From: an uncultured Clostridia bacterium
GTDB taxonomy: Bacteria; Bacillota; Clostridia; Oscillospirales; CAG-272
Assembly (NCBI GenBank): GCA_904501765.1
Contig: CAJGCM010000014.1
Span: 1-26,497 of the forward strand
Reading direction: 5' to 3'
DNA length: 26,497 nucleotides
Numbering within the stretch: position 1 is the stretch's first letter; each line of letters starts with the position of its first letter. Positions 1 through 8,258 of this stretch are shown one piece after another. The translations under genes were made by a program, and so were the position numbers. The notes below the pieces were generated by a model. It saw only the letters and a list, made by a program, of their open reading frames with translations, was not told the DNA's origin and searched no databases.

Positions 1-1013
1 TGAATTTTAGGATTATAAAGATTCATAGAGTCATAAAGCTCAAGGAAAATATAAGAAAGGGGATTTATCTCGGTTGTACCATCCGCCTTGGTGCCTCCTA
101 AATATACCGGCTGACCCCAGTAATTGTTTATTGCTTGGAACTGCATAAGATAGTAGGCAAGCTGGCGTTTAAGCTCTTCTTCGCTGACACCTCTTTCCAA
201 ATCCCTCTTCCAATAGGGATAATAAACTCTGTCAAAGTTGGACAGTGACCTTGCCTGAAGCCCGTCTACGTGCTCGCTTATCATAAAGTAAAGATAGGCT
301 GTAAGACACGCCTCGTAGAAATTTTCAGGCGCTCCGACCTCAAGGTGACGAAGCCCCTTTGCCATAAATTCAGAGCCGGGCGTTTTTTCTGCAAGGTCCG
401 CAAGTCTGCCGACAAATTCAATAACCGCCTCATAAGTAAGCTTAATTCCCTCGAAGAATTCCTCTTCCTCGGGGGTGTTTTTCGAGCTGTGGCGAATTTT
501 CTCGCTGTTTTCAAGCAATCCCTTGAAGCCGAGCGTGAGAATGTTCTCGTAAATCGGCACGCTGTGGCAGTAATCGGGCCAGATAGTTGCAATTCCATCA
601 TCACAGAAGGCAAGTCTCCTTGCGTTCACCTCAGGGATTATCTCCGAGAAAACCTCCTCCCTCCATTTTTTTATGACGGTTGCGTCAAGGGGGCGGTCAA
701 CGCAGTTTATTGCCGGAAAAATGTCCCTTTGGTCACAGCTTATTCTCGTGTTGCGAAGCACCAGGCGAAGAGCCATCGCCTTTCTCACCGGGTGAGAAAG
801 ATGACCGAGTTTCTCGTCCTGTTCAAGAATCATTTGACGGATTAAGTCACCGTCAAGCCCTGTGGACTCGTCAAAGAGCGCATCAACTCTCGTGAATCTT
901 TCCATTCCCGTGGCATTTTCAAACGCCGCCTGGTCCCGCTTTATGAAGTCCGGATTAAAGTGAAAATACTTTCCCTTTATGTATTCGTAATCTCTATCAG
1001 AAATAAATTCCAT
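1..1013 (-). CDS. Glycyl-radical enzyme (pyruvate formate-lyase family), N-terminal part, runs off left edge
   Basis: The minus-strand frame is open from ATG at 1013 to the window edge and gives 337 residues without a stop. The reading resembles the N-terminal half of PFL/diol-dehydratase-type glycyl-radical enzymes: it includes LGHLSHPVRKAMALRLVL, the segment around WPDYCHSVPIYENILTLGF, and WGQPVYLGGTKADGT near the edge. The catalytic Cys and the C-terminal glycyl-radical loop lie outside the window, so the substrate class cannot be read. The start is supported by an upstream AGGGGAAAG ribosome binding site and a near-consensus promoter. No activase is seen for this copy; the one at 5228-6076 might serve both enzymes. 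It is divergent from an AraC-type regulator, which is its likely controller. Confidence 0.9.
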   Translation of the reverse strand, partial: MEFISDRDYEYIKGKYFHFNPDFIKRDQAAFENATGMERFTRVDALFDESTGLDGDLIRQMILEQDEKLGHLSHPVRKAMALRLVLRNTRISCDQRDIFPAINCVDRPLDATVIKKWREEVFSEIIPEVNARRLAFCDDGIATIWPDYCHSVPIYENILTLGFKGLLENSEKIRHSSKNTPEEEEFFEGIKLTYEAVIEFVGRLADLAEKTPGSEFMAKGLRHLEVGAPENFYEACLTAYLYFMISEHVDGLQARSLSNFDRVYYPYWKRDLERGVSEEELKRQLAYYLMQFQAINNYWGQPVYLGGTKADGTTEINPLSYIFLELYDSMNLYNPKI

Positions 1014-1027
1014 TTCTTTCCCCTATC

Positions 1028-1040
1028 TTGATTAAATCAA
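1028..1040. promoter_or_regulatory. Palindrome TTGATTAAATCAA in the leader of the left glycyl-radical enzyme gene
   Basis: This is a perfect 6-bp inverted repeat around one central base, placed between the predicted transcription start (about 1061) and the ribosome binding site of the minus-strand gene. It could be a repressor site or coincidence in AT-rich DNA. Confidence 0.35.
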
Positions 1041-1067
1041 AACACAAATTGCGATATTACTACTTCT

Positions 1068-1096
1068 ATTTTATTCACGTCACACGTTTTTGTAAA
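1068..1096 (-). promoter_or_regulatory. Sigma-A promoter for the left glycyl-radical enzyme gene
   Basis: On the minus strand, a -35 TTTACA (1096-1091) is followed by a 17-nt spacer and a -10 TAAAAT (1073-1068). Transcription would begin near 1061, giving a leader of about 48 nt to the ATG at 1013. The promoter is back-to-back with the AraC gene promoter. Confidence 0.7.
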
Positions 1097-1113
1097 TAAA
1101 GAAATCGCAACAC

Positions 1114-1142
1114 TTGACAAAAACGAAACAAAACAGTATAAT
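1114..1142 (+). promoter_or_regulatory. Consensus sigma-A promoter for the AraC-type regulator
   Basis: TTGACA (1114-1119), a 17-nt spacer and TATAAT (1137-1142) match the sigma-A consensus exactly. Transcription would start around 1149, only about 12 nt before the GTG at 1161, so the leader is very short unless the downstream ATG at 1197 is used. Confidence 0.8.
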
Positions 1143-1160
1143 GAACTCAATGAAAGGCGG

Positions 1161-1958
1161 GTGGTTTTTACGTTTGATTTCAAACCATTTGAAAATATGA
1201 ATATACAAGGTGTCGCCTTGGCTCTATACTGCCAACCCAGCGACAAACCCGACGCCCACACCGACAGAACCTACCAGGGTATAGTTATGAATGAGCCCCA
1301 CGGTAGGCGCATTTATTATTTCTCCGACGGCACCGAGCTTCTCACCGAACCTTATGAGATATTCTTTCTTCCAAAAGGCTCAACCTACCGTGTTGTGCCT
1401 CTTCATTCTATGGAGCGGGACAGTGGCTGCTATTGCATAAATTTCATCTCCGATATAAGCTCGGCTCCCTTCTCTGTGAAGCCGAAAAATCCCGAAACCT
1501 ATCTCAATCTCTTTAATACGGCTTCACGCCTATGGCGCTCGATGGACAGAACGGCTCACAACGTAGCGGCAAGAACTGTTTTAGACGTCCTCCTCGGTCT
1601 TGAAAAGGAAAGCCGAGGGGCGTATATGCCGAACAGCAAGGACGCCATTCTCGCCCCTGCTATGGAAAAAATAAAGAGCAGCTACACCGAGCGCAACTTA
1701 TCGGTCAAGACGCTTGCGCAGCTATGCGGAATCAGCGAAACCTATTTCCGTCAGCTTTTCTTCTCACGGTACGGTGCAACTCCAAAGGAATATTTGATAA
1801 ACTTACGCATAATGTATGCCAAGGAGCTGCTTTCTTCGGGCGAATTGTCGGTTGGCGGTGTTGCTTTTATGTGCGGATACAGCGAGCCGTGTCATTTTTC
1901 ACGGGAGTTTTCCAGAATAACAGGGGTTTGCCCCTCGGACTACCTCGCTTGTAAATAG
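1161..1958 (+). CDS. AraC/XylS-family transcriptional regulator
   Basis: This is a 265-residue protein with the usual two-part AraC layout. The N-terminal half (about 10-120) resembles a cupin-like ligand-binding domain. The C-terminal 100 residues carry two helix-turn-helix units, at about 181-200 (SVKTLAQLCGISETYFRQLF) and 230-250 (SVGGVAFMCGYSEPCHFSRE), ending in the typical CPSDYL. The start is uncertain: GTG at 1161 lies right behind AAAGGCGG, and ATG at 1197 has no clear ribosome binding site. It is divergent from a glycyl-radical enzyme gene and convergent with the glycosidase operon, so it probably senses a sugar or sugar acid. The ligand is unknown. Confidence 0.93.
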   Translation: MVFTFDFKPFENMNIQGVALALYCQPSDKPDAHTDRTYQGIVMNEPHGRRIYYFSDGTELLTEPYEIFFLPKGSTYRVVPLHSMERDSGCYCINFISDISSAPFSVKPKNPETYLNLFNTASRLWRSMDRTAHNVAARTVLDVLLGLEKESRGAYMPNSKDAILAPAMEKIKSSYTERNLSVKTLAQLCGISETYFRQLFFSRYGATPKEYLINLRIMYAKELLSSGELSVGGVAFMCGYSEPCHFSREFSRITGVCPSDYLACK

Positions 1959-2003
1959 CAAACTGCTACAGACTAAGCTTTCACACAAATACATTACCAA
2001 TAA

Positions 2004-2056
2004 AAAAGAGAGAATATTTCGGCGCATAAGTGATAAACCGATTTATTCTCTCTTTT
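2004..2056. terminator. Bidirectional terminator between the AraC regulator and glycosylase genes
   Basis: AAAAGAGAGAATA (2004-2016) pairs perfectly with TATTCTCTCTTTT (2044-2056), and TCGG/CCGA pair further in. The A-run and T-run flanks let it work in both directions between convergent genes. Confidence 0.8.
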
Positions 2057-2091
2057 CACTTGTTATAATAGGTTGTTTAACCAGTCTTGAT

Positions 2092-3120
2092 TTACCCAAG
2101 CTCCTCGCTTGTTGCCAAAGCTATAAAGCGCTCACCTTTATCATTTACCGCGCAATAGAAATGATATACCACGCCGCCCGAAACCACGATACAGGGCTTG
2201 TGAGCAAAGAGGTTTTCCCATTCTTGCTCAGGCTTGATAAGAGGCTCGCCGTCCCACTTTGTCCAGTTCTCCAAATCATAAGAGCAAGCAAAGGTTTCGT
2301 ATGCGTATGTGCAGCCGCCTGTGGCTATAAAGTAGAACATCACGTACACGTCCCCTATCCTGAATATCTGCGGGTCACCGTTAATGTTTATTTTCTTCTC
2401 GGGGGTATCGTCCCATATAACCGCTCTGTCGCCATATCTTTCCCAATTCACACCGTCATTCGATACGGCAAGGTAAATGCTTTCCCTGTCCGAAAAATCC
2501 TTTGCGTTATATGCGCTGACAAAGGGATACCCGGTAGTCATAGCGCTGTCACGGAACATATGGCTCTTATAAAGAGTTTTTGTTTCACCGGGGCGTCCGT
2601 CGGGGTCCGAGGGCGCCATTATCGGCGTCGGAGAACGCATATATTTACTCGGGTCAAGCACGTCCTCCGTACGGCAAAGACCTATGGATAAAGGGTCGGT
2701 TTCATATCCGTCAAGGGCGCCGCCGAGATAGGCAAAATAGTACACGCCCTCCTGCGGGGTTATTTCGTAGCTGCCGTAAAAATCGTTATCTATGAGAGCT
2801 GCGTAAAGGGCAATCTGCTTTGAATCCCATATATCCTCATCCGAGCGCTCAAGAGTCTTGTAAAGATACTCCCAGTGTATAAGGTCGTCGCTTACTGCCA
2901 GGTGACTGTCGTATCCCGAGCTTTTCGTTTCCTTGTCTATTTTTATGAAAGACATGTACCACCTATCACCGTAGCGGAATATCGAAGGAGAATCGCAAAG
3001 CTCCCTCTCAAATTTCATAACCGCCCCGTGCTTATATGGGGTTTTGATTTTTTCGTATATATCCTTCATAACCTCTGCTGATACGCAGCGGGGTTTATCG
3101 CTTTTTTTGAAATTTATCAT
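2092..3120 (-). CDS. Predicted five-bladed beta-propeller glycosylase (GH43/GH130-like)
   Basis: This 342-residue protein has no signal peptide and is probably cytoplasmic. Repeated blade-like motifs suggest a five-bladed beta-propeller glycosidase: CDSPSIFRYGDRWYMSF (42-58), HLAVSDDLIHWEY (73-85), IYLAVSNDGVNWERYG (215-230), GDPQIFRIGDVYVMFYF (248-264) and AHKPCIVVSGGVVYHFYCAV (306-325). Asp43 and Asp249 sit where propeller families place catalytic acids, but I cannot assign a GH family or linkage. ATG at 3120 has AGGAG six bases upstream. It is the last gene of the LacI-linked operon, after the GH36-like gene and a 61-bp spacer holding a hairpin. A phosphorylase or a non-hydrolytic lectin-like role remains possible. 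Confidence 0.75.
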   Translation of the reverse strand: MINFKKSDKPRCVSAEVMKDIYEKIKTPYKHGAVMKFERELCDSPSIFRYGDRWYMSFIKIDKETKSSGYDSHLAVSDDLIHWEYLYKTLERSDEDIWDSKQIALYAALIDNDFYGSYEITPQEGVYYFAYLGGALDGYETDPLSIGLCRTEDVLDPSKYMRSPTPIMAPSDPDGRPGETKTLYKSHMFRDSAMTTGYPFVSAYNAKDFSDRESIYLAVSNDGVNWERYGDRAVIWDDTPEKKININGDPQIFRIGDVYVMFYFIATGGCTYAYETFACSYDLENWTKWDGEPLIKPEQEWENLFAHKPCIVVSGGVVYHFYCAVNDKGERFIALATSEELG

Positions 3121-3144
3121 ACCAGTCTCCTGCAGAATTTAATT

Positions 3145-3178
3145 GCGCCCCAAGAAAAATCGGGGCGCTTTTATTTTA
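3145..3178. terminator. GC-rich hairpin between two glycosidase genes
   Basis: GCGCCCC (3145-3151) pairs with GGGGCGC (3162-3168). The T-rich run TTTTATTTT follows only in the + direction, although the flanking genes are on the minus strand. In the sense transcript the stem is followed by AATTAAATT, so it may act as a weak intra-operon terminator or an mRNA-end stabiliser. Confidence 0.55.
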
Positions 3179-3181
3179 ACA

Positions 3182-5218
3182 TTAAGCCAGACAAAAATCA
3201 AGTGTTTTTTCGTCGCGCTCGCTTTTTACCAGGTTAAGATTTCCGAATCTTTCGCACTCAAGCTCACGCTCGCCCGCAAATACTCTTATTGGGCGTTCAG
3301 AAATAAAGCCGACTTCGCCGCCCTCATAGAGAATAATTCTTCCCTTTTCCTCTCTTACGATAGCTCCCGCACCCATAAGCATATCCACTCTGCCGAGAGG
3401 ACAAATGCTGCGAATGGGCTTGAAGGTATAGAGCTTAACCTCGTCTCGGTCACCAAGGCTTACGGGAATTTTCTCGCCTGCCTTCAAAATTCCGCCTTCA
3501 CGACTGTAATGCTCAAAGTAAGCGTAAAGTTCATCACCGCCAAGCCCTGCATCCTCAGGGCAAACAAAGCCTAAAACCTCAGCGTTTTCTTCGTTAATAT
3601 TGAATACCGCTACCATGCCTGAGCCGCCTATTCTGTTTCTTATCTTAAATGGGGTGCTCTTCCTCGTAGGATTGCCGAGAATACAGTCGTCAGTAGGAGT
3701 TGCGCTATCATCGCATCTTATGATTCTTCCGTCAGAGAACATAAGAGGCTTCAGAATCTCAGGGCGTGTTCTTCCCTGCTTGTCACTGACGTACACGGGT
3801 CCTCCGCTGATAGCTCTGCAGATGCTGTTTTTCTTCGAGGAGCTATCGTCGGTCCACCACATATCCCAGTCGTTATAGTAAAATCTTCCCTGAAGAAGCC
3901 CGTTATAGGAGCACTGAAGAATGTTTTTCGCAAACCACTCGCGGCTCTCGGGTATAAAATCGTCGGAGCAGCGGCTGACGGCGCTGCTTGGGCGAGAGAG
4001 CATACACTCGCTGGGCATACCCATACAGTTTATCATACTGCCGCCAAAATTCTCCTCTACCGCACCGTCTATCGCTCTCTGGATATTTGCCGCCGACCTA
4101 CCTATAGGCATCAGATTTTCGTATCTTGCATGGAATCCCTGATTATCTATTTTTACGAAATCACCGCCCCAGGATTTGACACGCCCGCAAAGCTCACGGA
4201 AGAATCTCTCCGCACGCTCCTTTTCGGGCGATGGGATAAGATACCCACCCTCTTCTCTGGGCAAATCACTTCTGTGATTTACCTCAACGCGGACAAGCTG
4301 CTCGGAAAGAAGAGTTGCGTCCTTTCCTCCATCTGCAAGGCCGTCCCAATAGCCTGTGGTCGGGAACCAAACGCCAACCTTTTTGACTCCCAGCTCCTTA
4401 AGGTCGGAAATAGCCGCCTGCATACCCTCTGGGAATCGGCGGGGATCACCCTCAAAGGCTTCAAGCCTCGACACGTGCATTACGTTTACCATATCCATAA
4501 ACTCTGCGCCATCAGGCACGGTTGCCAGATTTGGCACGTTTGCCCACATATCGTCAATTATCGCAAATCCTAGTGGCACTCCCTTGTCGGCAAATTCTCT
4601 TGCCTTTTCAAGAAGCCCCTTATGGTTAACTCTTATCTGAAGCGCATCCCAGGAGCACCAGCCAAAATATTCAAGCTCCTCAGGGTATTTTCTCTGCCCT
4701 CTGAGCTTCAAGCCACCAAGAGCCTTCGAAGAGGCGGCTGCCGCCAGGTTTGCCGACTCAAGAGCCGATGTACCATAGGCTACCGCTAATATCGGCTGAC
4801 CGTCGCACTTATACACGCCTCGGCAGTTAGTGGTAAGAGTCAGATAAAGTCCACTGCTCTCTCCAAGGAGCAGCGCCTTAAAATCATTCCTGCAAAGAGG
4901 AATTGCGCACACCCATCTCTCCCCTGCCTTGCACATAAACATCTGGGTTTTCTCAGGAATCTGCGAGAGTGTGTCACAGAACACGGGCATGCACCAATAG
5001 GGTGAGTGATTAACTATCGCAAGATATTCTCCCTGCTCTTCTCCGAGAAGGCGAATGCGAATATCCTCGCCCGAGGAAAGCTCTTGCTCGCCAAAGCTGA
5101 GGGTATATACCACGCCGCCCCCGCATCCGTTCTCGTCTATTCTTCCGTCAAGAGCAAGAAAGGCTCCGTCCTCTCCCTTTATTTGCATCAAAAAGCTGTT
5201 TTTATCAAAAAAACTCAT
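3182..5218 (-). CDS. GH36 / raffinose-synthase-family glycosidase (alpha-galactosidase-like)
   Basis: This 678-residue protein has the landmarks of the raffinose synthase/alkaline alpha-galactosidase branch of GH36. FGWCSWDA (185-192) opens the catalytic barrel. VKIDNQ (355-360) carries the expected nucleophile Asp358, and RCSDDF (416-421) carries the expected acid/base Asp. NDWDMWWTDD follows at 449-458. The family acts on alpha-galactosides by hydrolysis or galactosyl transfer. No signal peptide is visible, so it should act on imported oligosaccharides. The ATG lies 9 nt after the stop of the activase gene with a modest ATAGG site, consistent with co-transcription. The exact substrate cannot be read from sequence. 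Confidence 0.88.
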   Translation of the reverse strand: MSFFDKNSFLMQIKGEDGAFLALDGRIDENGCGGGVVYTLSFGEQELSSGEDIRIRLLGEEQGEYLAIVNHSPYWCMPVFCDTLSQIPEKTQMFMCKAGERWVCAIPLCRNDFKALLLGESSGLYLTLTTNCRGVYKCDGQPILAVAYGTSALESANLAAAASSKALGGLKLRGQRKYPEELEYFGWCSWDALQIRVNHKGLLEKAREFADKGVPLGFAIIDDMWANVPNLATVPDGAEFMDMVNVMHVSRLEAFEGDPRRFPEGMQAAISDLKELGVKKVGVWFPTTGYWDGLADGGKDATLLSEQLVRVEVNHRSDLPREEGGYLIPSPEKERAERFFRELCGRVKSWGGDFVKIDNQGFHARYENLMPIGRSAANIQRAIDGAVEENFGGSMINCMGMPSECMLSRPSSAVSRCSDDFIPESREWFAKNILQCSYNGLLQGRFYYNDWDMWWTDDSSSKKNSICRAISGGPVYVSDKQGRTRPEILKPLMFSDGRIIRCDDSATPTDDCILGNPTRKSTPFKIRNRIGGSGMVAVFNINEENAEVLGFVCPEDAGLGGDELYAYFEHYSREGGILKAGEKIPVSLGDRDEVKLYTFKPIRSICPLGRVDMLMGAGAIVREEKGRIILYEGGEVGFISERPIRVFAGERELECERFGNLNLVKSERDEKTLDFCLA

Positions 5219-5227
5219 ATACGCTAC

Positions 5228-6076
5228 CTATCTTATTTTACTTCCCTCGCCAAAGTCTGATAAATTAGGCAAGGTATTTTTTTCTTCCTTTATAAGGTCT
5301 GTAAATTCCCTATTAACGCTCTCGTATTTAGCGGGTGCCAGGGTATTATACGGAAGAAACTCAACAGGCTCCCCGTCAAGGAATTCGGCTAATGCCCTGA
5401 AATTTTCCGCAGTATCCGTAATTCCCGGTATAAGAGGCGTCCTGAAAAGGTGCTTCACGCCCGATTTTTTAAGCCACTCGGCATTCTCCAATATTCTGAC
5501 GTTTGACACTCCCGTGTATTTTTTATGCTCACTGTCATCAATGAGCTTCAAATCCATATAAACGAAATCACAAGCGCCCACTACCGCTCTGAAAGCTTCC
5601 TCCGAGGAATACCCCGAGGTTTCAAGAGCTACGTTTACCGAGGGCCTTATGCGGTTTATAACCTCAAGGCAGAATTTCCATTGCAAAAGAGGCTCGCCGC
5701 CAGAAAAGGTTACACCGCCGGAAAGGGCGGAAAACGCCCCCGCCCGCTTAAGCAGCTTTGCCGCAAGAGCATCAGCGGAAATCCACTGCCCCGCCACCGT
5801 GACGAGGTTCATAGGGCATATATGTAAGCACCGTCCGTAGGGGCGGCACTCCTCGTGGTCGCACCCTCTTTTACAAAGACCGCAATCAAGACAGCCTGCC
5901 TTTTTCAGGTAAAGCTCAGGCTCAGGGCGAAGGCCTTCCGGATTGTGGCACCAAAGGCACCTCAAAGGACAGCCCTTGAAGAAAACGGTACTTCTTACTC
6001 CCGCTCCGTCGTTCAGGGCGAATTCCTTTATATCGAAAATAAGACCGTGGGCGCCCCCCCGACTATCCTGCCTCAT
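5228..6076 (-). CDS. Glycyl-radical enzyme activating protein (radical SAM)
   Basis: This 282-residue activase installs the glycyl radical on its partner using S-adenosylmethionine. The radical-SAM motif GCPLRCLWCH supplies Cys36, Cys40 and Cys43, and SGGEP (125-129) is the GGE motif. Between them is a ferredoxin-like insert rich in Cys (62, 65, 68, 72, 77, 83, 87), typical of activases for dehydratase-type glycyl-radical enzymes and absent from the short PFL activase. I place the start at ATG 6076, not at the in-frame ATG 42 nt upstream: ATGA overlaps the stop of the upstream enzyme and GGAG lies about 7 nt before it. This indicates translational coupling with its presumed substrate protein. 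Confidence 0.93.
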   Translation of the reverse strand: MRQDSRGGAHGLIFDIKEFALNDGAGVRSTVFFKGCPLRCLWCHNPEGLRPEPELYLKKAGCLDCGLCKRGCDHEECRPYGRCLHICPMNLVTVAGQWISADALAAKLLKRAGAFSALSGGVTFSGGEPLLQWKFCLEVINRIRPSVNVALETSGYSSEEAFRAVVGACDFVYMDLKLIDDSEHKKYTGVSNVRILENAEWLKKSGVKHLFRTPLIPGITDTAENFRALAEFLDGEPVEFLPYNTLAPAKYESVNREFTDLIKEEKNTLPNLSDFGEGSKIR

Positions 6077-8049
6077 ACAGTATACTCCTGGCGCATCATT
6101 ACGTGGTCCTGGAAGCATTTATCAAGCTCCACGAAGTAAGCCGACCAGCCCCATATACGTACAACCAGCTGACGGTAAAGCTCGGGATTCTTCTGGGCTC
6201 TTTTCATGTCCTCAAGGTTAACGGCGTTCAGCTGAAGCTGATGCCCACCGAGGGATATGAAATACCTGACAAGGGATGCAACCTTGTCAATGCTCTCTTC
6301 GTCACGGAATACTCCTCCCGCAAATTCAAGAGTCAGAGGACCGCCGTTCATATTGTCGGCAATTTCCTCCGGTGAAAACGCCTCTACAACCGACACGGGT
6401 CCCTCTATTTTGGCAAAAATGCTGGGCGAGAAGTTGGTGCCGAAAGGCTCGCCACGACGTCTTCCATCTGCTGTCGCTCCAAGTTCATTTGCGTGCCAGA
6501 GATAGTACATCGCCGAGCCTGTGCCGCATCTCCATATACCGCCGAGGCAGTTTTTCACCCCTCGGCAGGCATCGGAAAAGCTCTGCATTATAACTCCTGC
6601 CAGAGCCGCGGACTCCTCGCCTCCGTCAGCGCCCATCTTAGGCGCCTCATAGCGCAAAAGGTGAAGAAGCTCGGGGTCGTTTTCAAAGTTTTCGTCAAGA
6701 GCGGTAATAAGTCTCTTTGCCTTCACCCGCCCCTCGTCGAACACGTACCTTTTAACAGCCGCAAGAGCATCTGCCGCAGGAGCTATTCCCGTTCCGTGAA
6801 TACCGAAATTATTGTACTTTTTACCACGCCTTAAGACGTCCATAAATGGCGAGGGAACAAACCAAAGATTATTAACTCCCGCCTGTATCCCTCGGGTTTC
6901 CTCTAAAATTTTATCCCGAAGCCTTAAAAGCAGACCGTCGAAGCTTTCACCCGAGGCAAGAGCCTCTCTTATCGCGCAGTCCGCCGTCTTCGGCATGTTC
7001 AAAGCTCCGATGTTCGCCACGTCGTTTCCGCACCCGGGAATAATAAACTCCCAGCAGGCGGCAACCACGTAATTACAAGCGTCCTCGGGGTCGTATCCTA
7101 ACTTTATAAGCGCCGGTATGACTACGTCGTCGTTTGAATACTGCGGGAAGCCGAGCCCTACCCGTGTAAGCTCCGTGCCAAGTCTGTAAACCTCCATCGG
7201 CGTATTTTTCGTCACACGGAGATTTATTTTCGGGTCTATTACAGCAAGATTTCTGCTGGCGGCAAGGCAAAGCTTTGACAAAAGATTGAAGCACTCTTCC
7301 CCGCTCTCGTCATATCCGCCGAGAACCATACTCTGACCGTTATCTCCTTGCTGAACTCCCACGTACATATCACTATCCTTGTTAAAGGATATAAAGAAAT
7401 CCTCGAGGAGCATAAGAGCCTCCTCCTCGGTATACACGCCCGCCTTCATATCCGCTTCAAAGTAGGGGTACATATACCTGTCGAACCTGCCCACGGTGTT
7501 GTGATAATTTCCCTCAAGCCAAAGGGCGAAGTGCAAAATTCTGAAGAACTGGAGAGCCTCTCGGAAGTTCCTCGCCCCGTATCTCGGAATATGGGTAAAT
7601 ACCTCTACCAGGTCCTCTCTTTTTTCTCTCTTCGCCAACTCTAAGTACTTATCGCAAAGGGAAATTACCGCATCTATCGCTCTTTTACCGTATTCGTCGG
7701 CGCCCTCTCTTTTTGCAAGAAGCCCATCTCTTATTGCGCTTTCATAATCGGGAGAAAGATTTGACACGTACCCAAGCTCGTGGATATAATGCTCTTTTTT
7801 TATCTGCGCCCACTCCTGTGCCGTAAACACGTCAGGGGCACGCTCGGTGCTTCTGGTCATAACTATTTTCTCAAAAGGCATAAAGGACGGCTCCTCAAGC
7901 TCCACCAGTCTTTCAAGCCTTCTGCACATACGCTCCTCGGCAGAAAGCCCCGCTATGGCAAAGCTATCCGTCACCGCACGTCGATTTGCCCTGTGCGCCT
8001 TATCAATTATAAAATACCTATAAATTTCACTTGTCTTTACGTCACGCAT
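6073..8049 (-). CDS. Glycyl-radical enzyme of unknown substrate (PFL-like family, dehydratase-type active site)
   Basis: This 658-residue enzyme is shorter than the roughly 750-850 residues of well-known members. The active-site segment reads VVAACWEFIIPGC with Cys332 as likely thiyl radical and Glu334 two residues on; diol and choline lyases have GCVEP here, while PFL has two adjacent Cys. The conserved TADGRRRGEPFGTNFSPS lies at 526-543. The glycyl-radical loop VVRIWGWSAYFVEL gives Gly634. The Cys-x-Glu spacing argues for elimination/dehydration rather than formate lyase chemistry. ATG at 8049 has GGGAGGAG about 6 nt upstream. It is the first gene of an operon with its activase and two glycosidases, so a sugar-derived polyol or sugar acid is a plausible substrate, but this is inference. 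Confidence 0.93.
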   Translation of the reverse strand: MRDVKTSEIYRYFIIDKAHRANRRAVTDSFAIAGLSAEERMCRRLERLVELEEPSFMPFEKIVMTRSTERAPDVFTAQEWAQIKKEHYIHELGYVSNLSPDYESAIRDGLLAKREGADEYGKRAIDAVISLCDKYLELAKREKREDLVEVFTHIPRYGARNFREALQFFRILHFALWLEGNYHNTVGRFDRYMYPYFEADMKAGVYTEEEALMLLEDFFISFNKDSDMYVGVQQGDNGQSMVLGGYDESGEECFNLLSKLCLAASRNLAVIDPKINLRVTKNTPMEVYRLGTELTRVGLGFPQYSNDDVVIPALIKLGYDPEDACNYVVAACWEFIIPGCGNDVANIGALNMPKTADCAIREALASGESFDGLLLRLRDKILEETRGIQAGVNNLWFVPSPFMDVLRRGKKYNNFGIHGTGIAPAADALAAVKRYVFDEGRVKAKRLITALDENFENDPELLHLLRYEAPKMGADGGEESAALAGVIMQSFSDACRGVKNCLGGIWRCGTGSAMYYLWHANELGATADGRRRGEPFGTNFSPSIFAKIEGPVSVVEAFSPEEIADNMNGGPLTLEFAGGVFRDEESIDKVASLVRYFISLGGHQLQLNAVNLEDMKRAQKNPELYRQLVVRIWGWSAYFVELDKCFQDHVMMRQEYTV

Positions 8050-8084
8050 AAAGCTCCTCCCAAAAAAGCATTTTATTTTAAGCT

Positions 8085-8100
8085 ACATTATCGTTAATGT
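8085..8100. promoter_or_regulatory. Candidate LacI-family operator
   Basis: ACATTATCGTTAATGT has 6-bp perfect arms (ACATTA/TAATGT) around a centre containing CG, the hallmark of LacI/GalR operators. It starts one base past the -10 box (8102-8107) of the minus-strand operon promoter and covers the expected start point, a classical position for repression. The divergent LacI-type gene at 8259 is the obvious candidate binder. Confidence 0.7.
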
Positions 8101-8101
8101 G

Positions 8102-8131
8102 ATTATATCACCCGCTCCCCTATTTTGTCAA
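8102..8131 (-). promoter_or_regulatory. Sigma-A promoter of the glycyl-radical enzyme/glycosidase operon
   Basis: On the minus strand, TTGACA (8131-8126) is separated by 18 nt from TATAAT (8107-8102), and the -10 is extended by an upstream TG (TGATATAAT). Both hexamers match consensus exactly. The leader to ATG 8049 is about 46 nt. Confidence 0.82.
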
Positions 8132-8185
8132 GGCTATTTTTATAAATAAAGCACCTGAGGTTCCGCTTTTATGAAAATATCCGAC

Positions 8186-8214
8186 TTGAAATTCCGGGAA
8201 AATTGTGTTATCAT
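8186..8214 (+). promoter_or_regulatory. Promoter of the LacI-type repressor gene
   Basis: TTGAAA (8186-8191), a 17-nt spacer and TATCAT (8209-8214). The small palindrome TTCCGGGAA (8192-8200) lies between the two boxes and could be an autoregulatory site, though it does not resemble the operator at 8085-8100. Confidence 0.6.
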
Positions 8215-8258
8215 ATAGAAAAAGCTGTCAAACAATCAGGAAAAAGGAGGTTTCTTTT

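Noticed and set aside
270..845. 191-codon plus-strand frame opposite the left glycyl-radical enzyme
   Set aside because: It is antisense to a clearly conserved coding frame.
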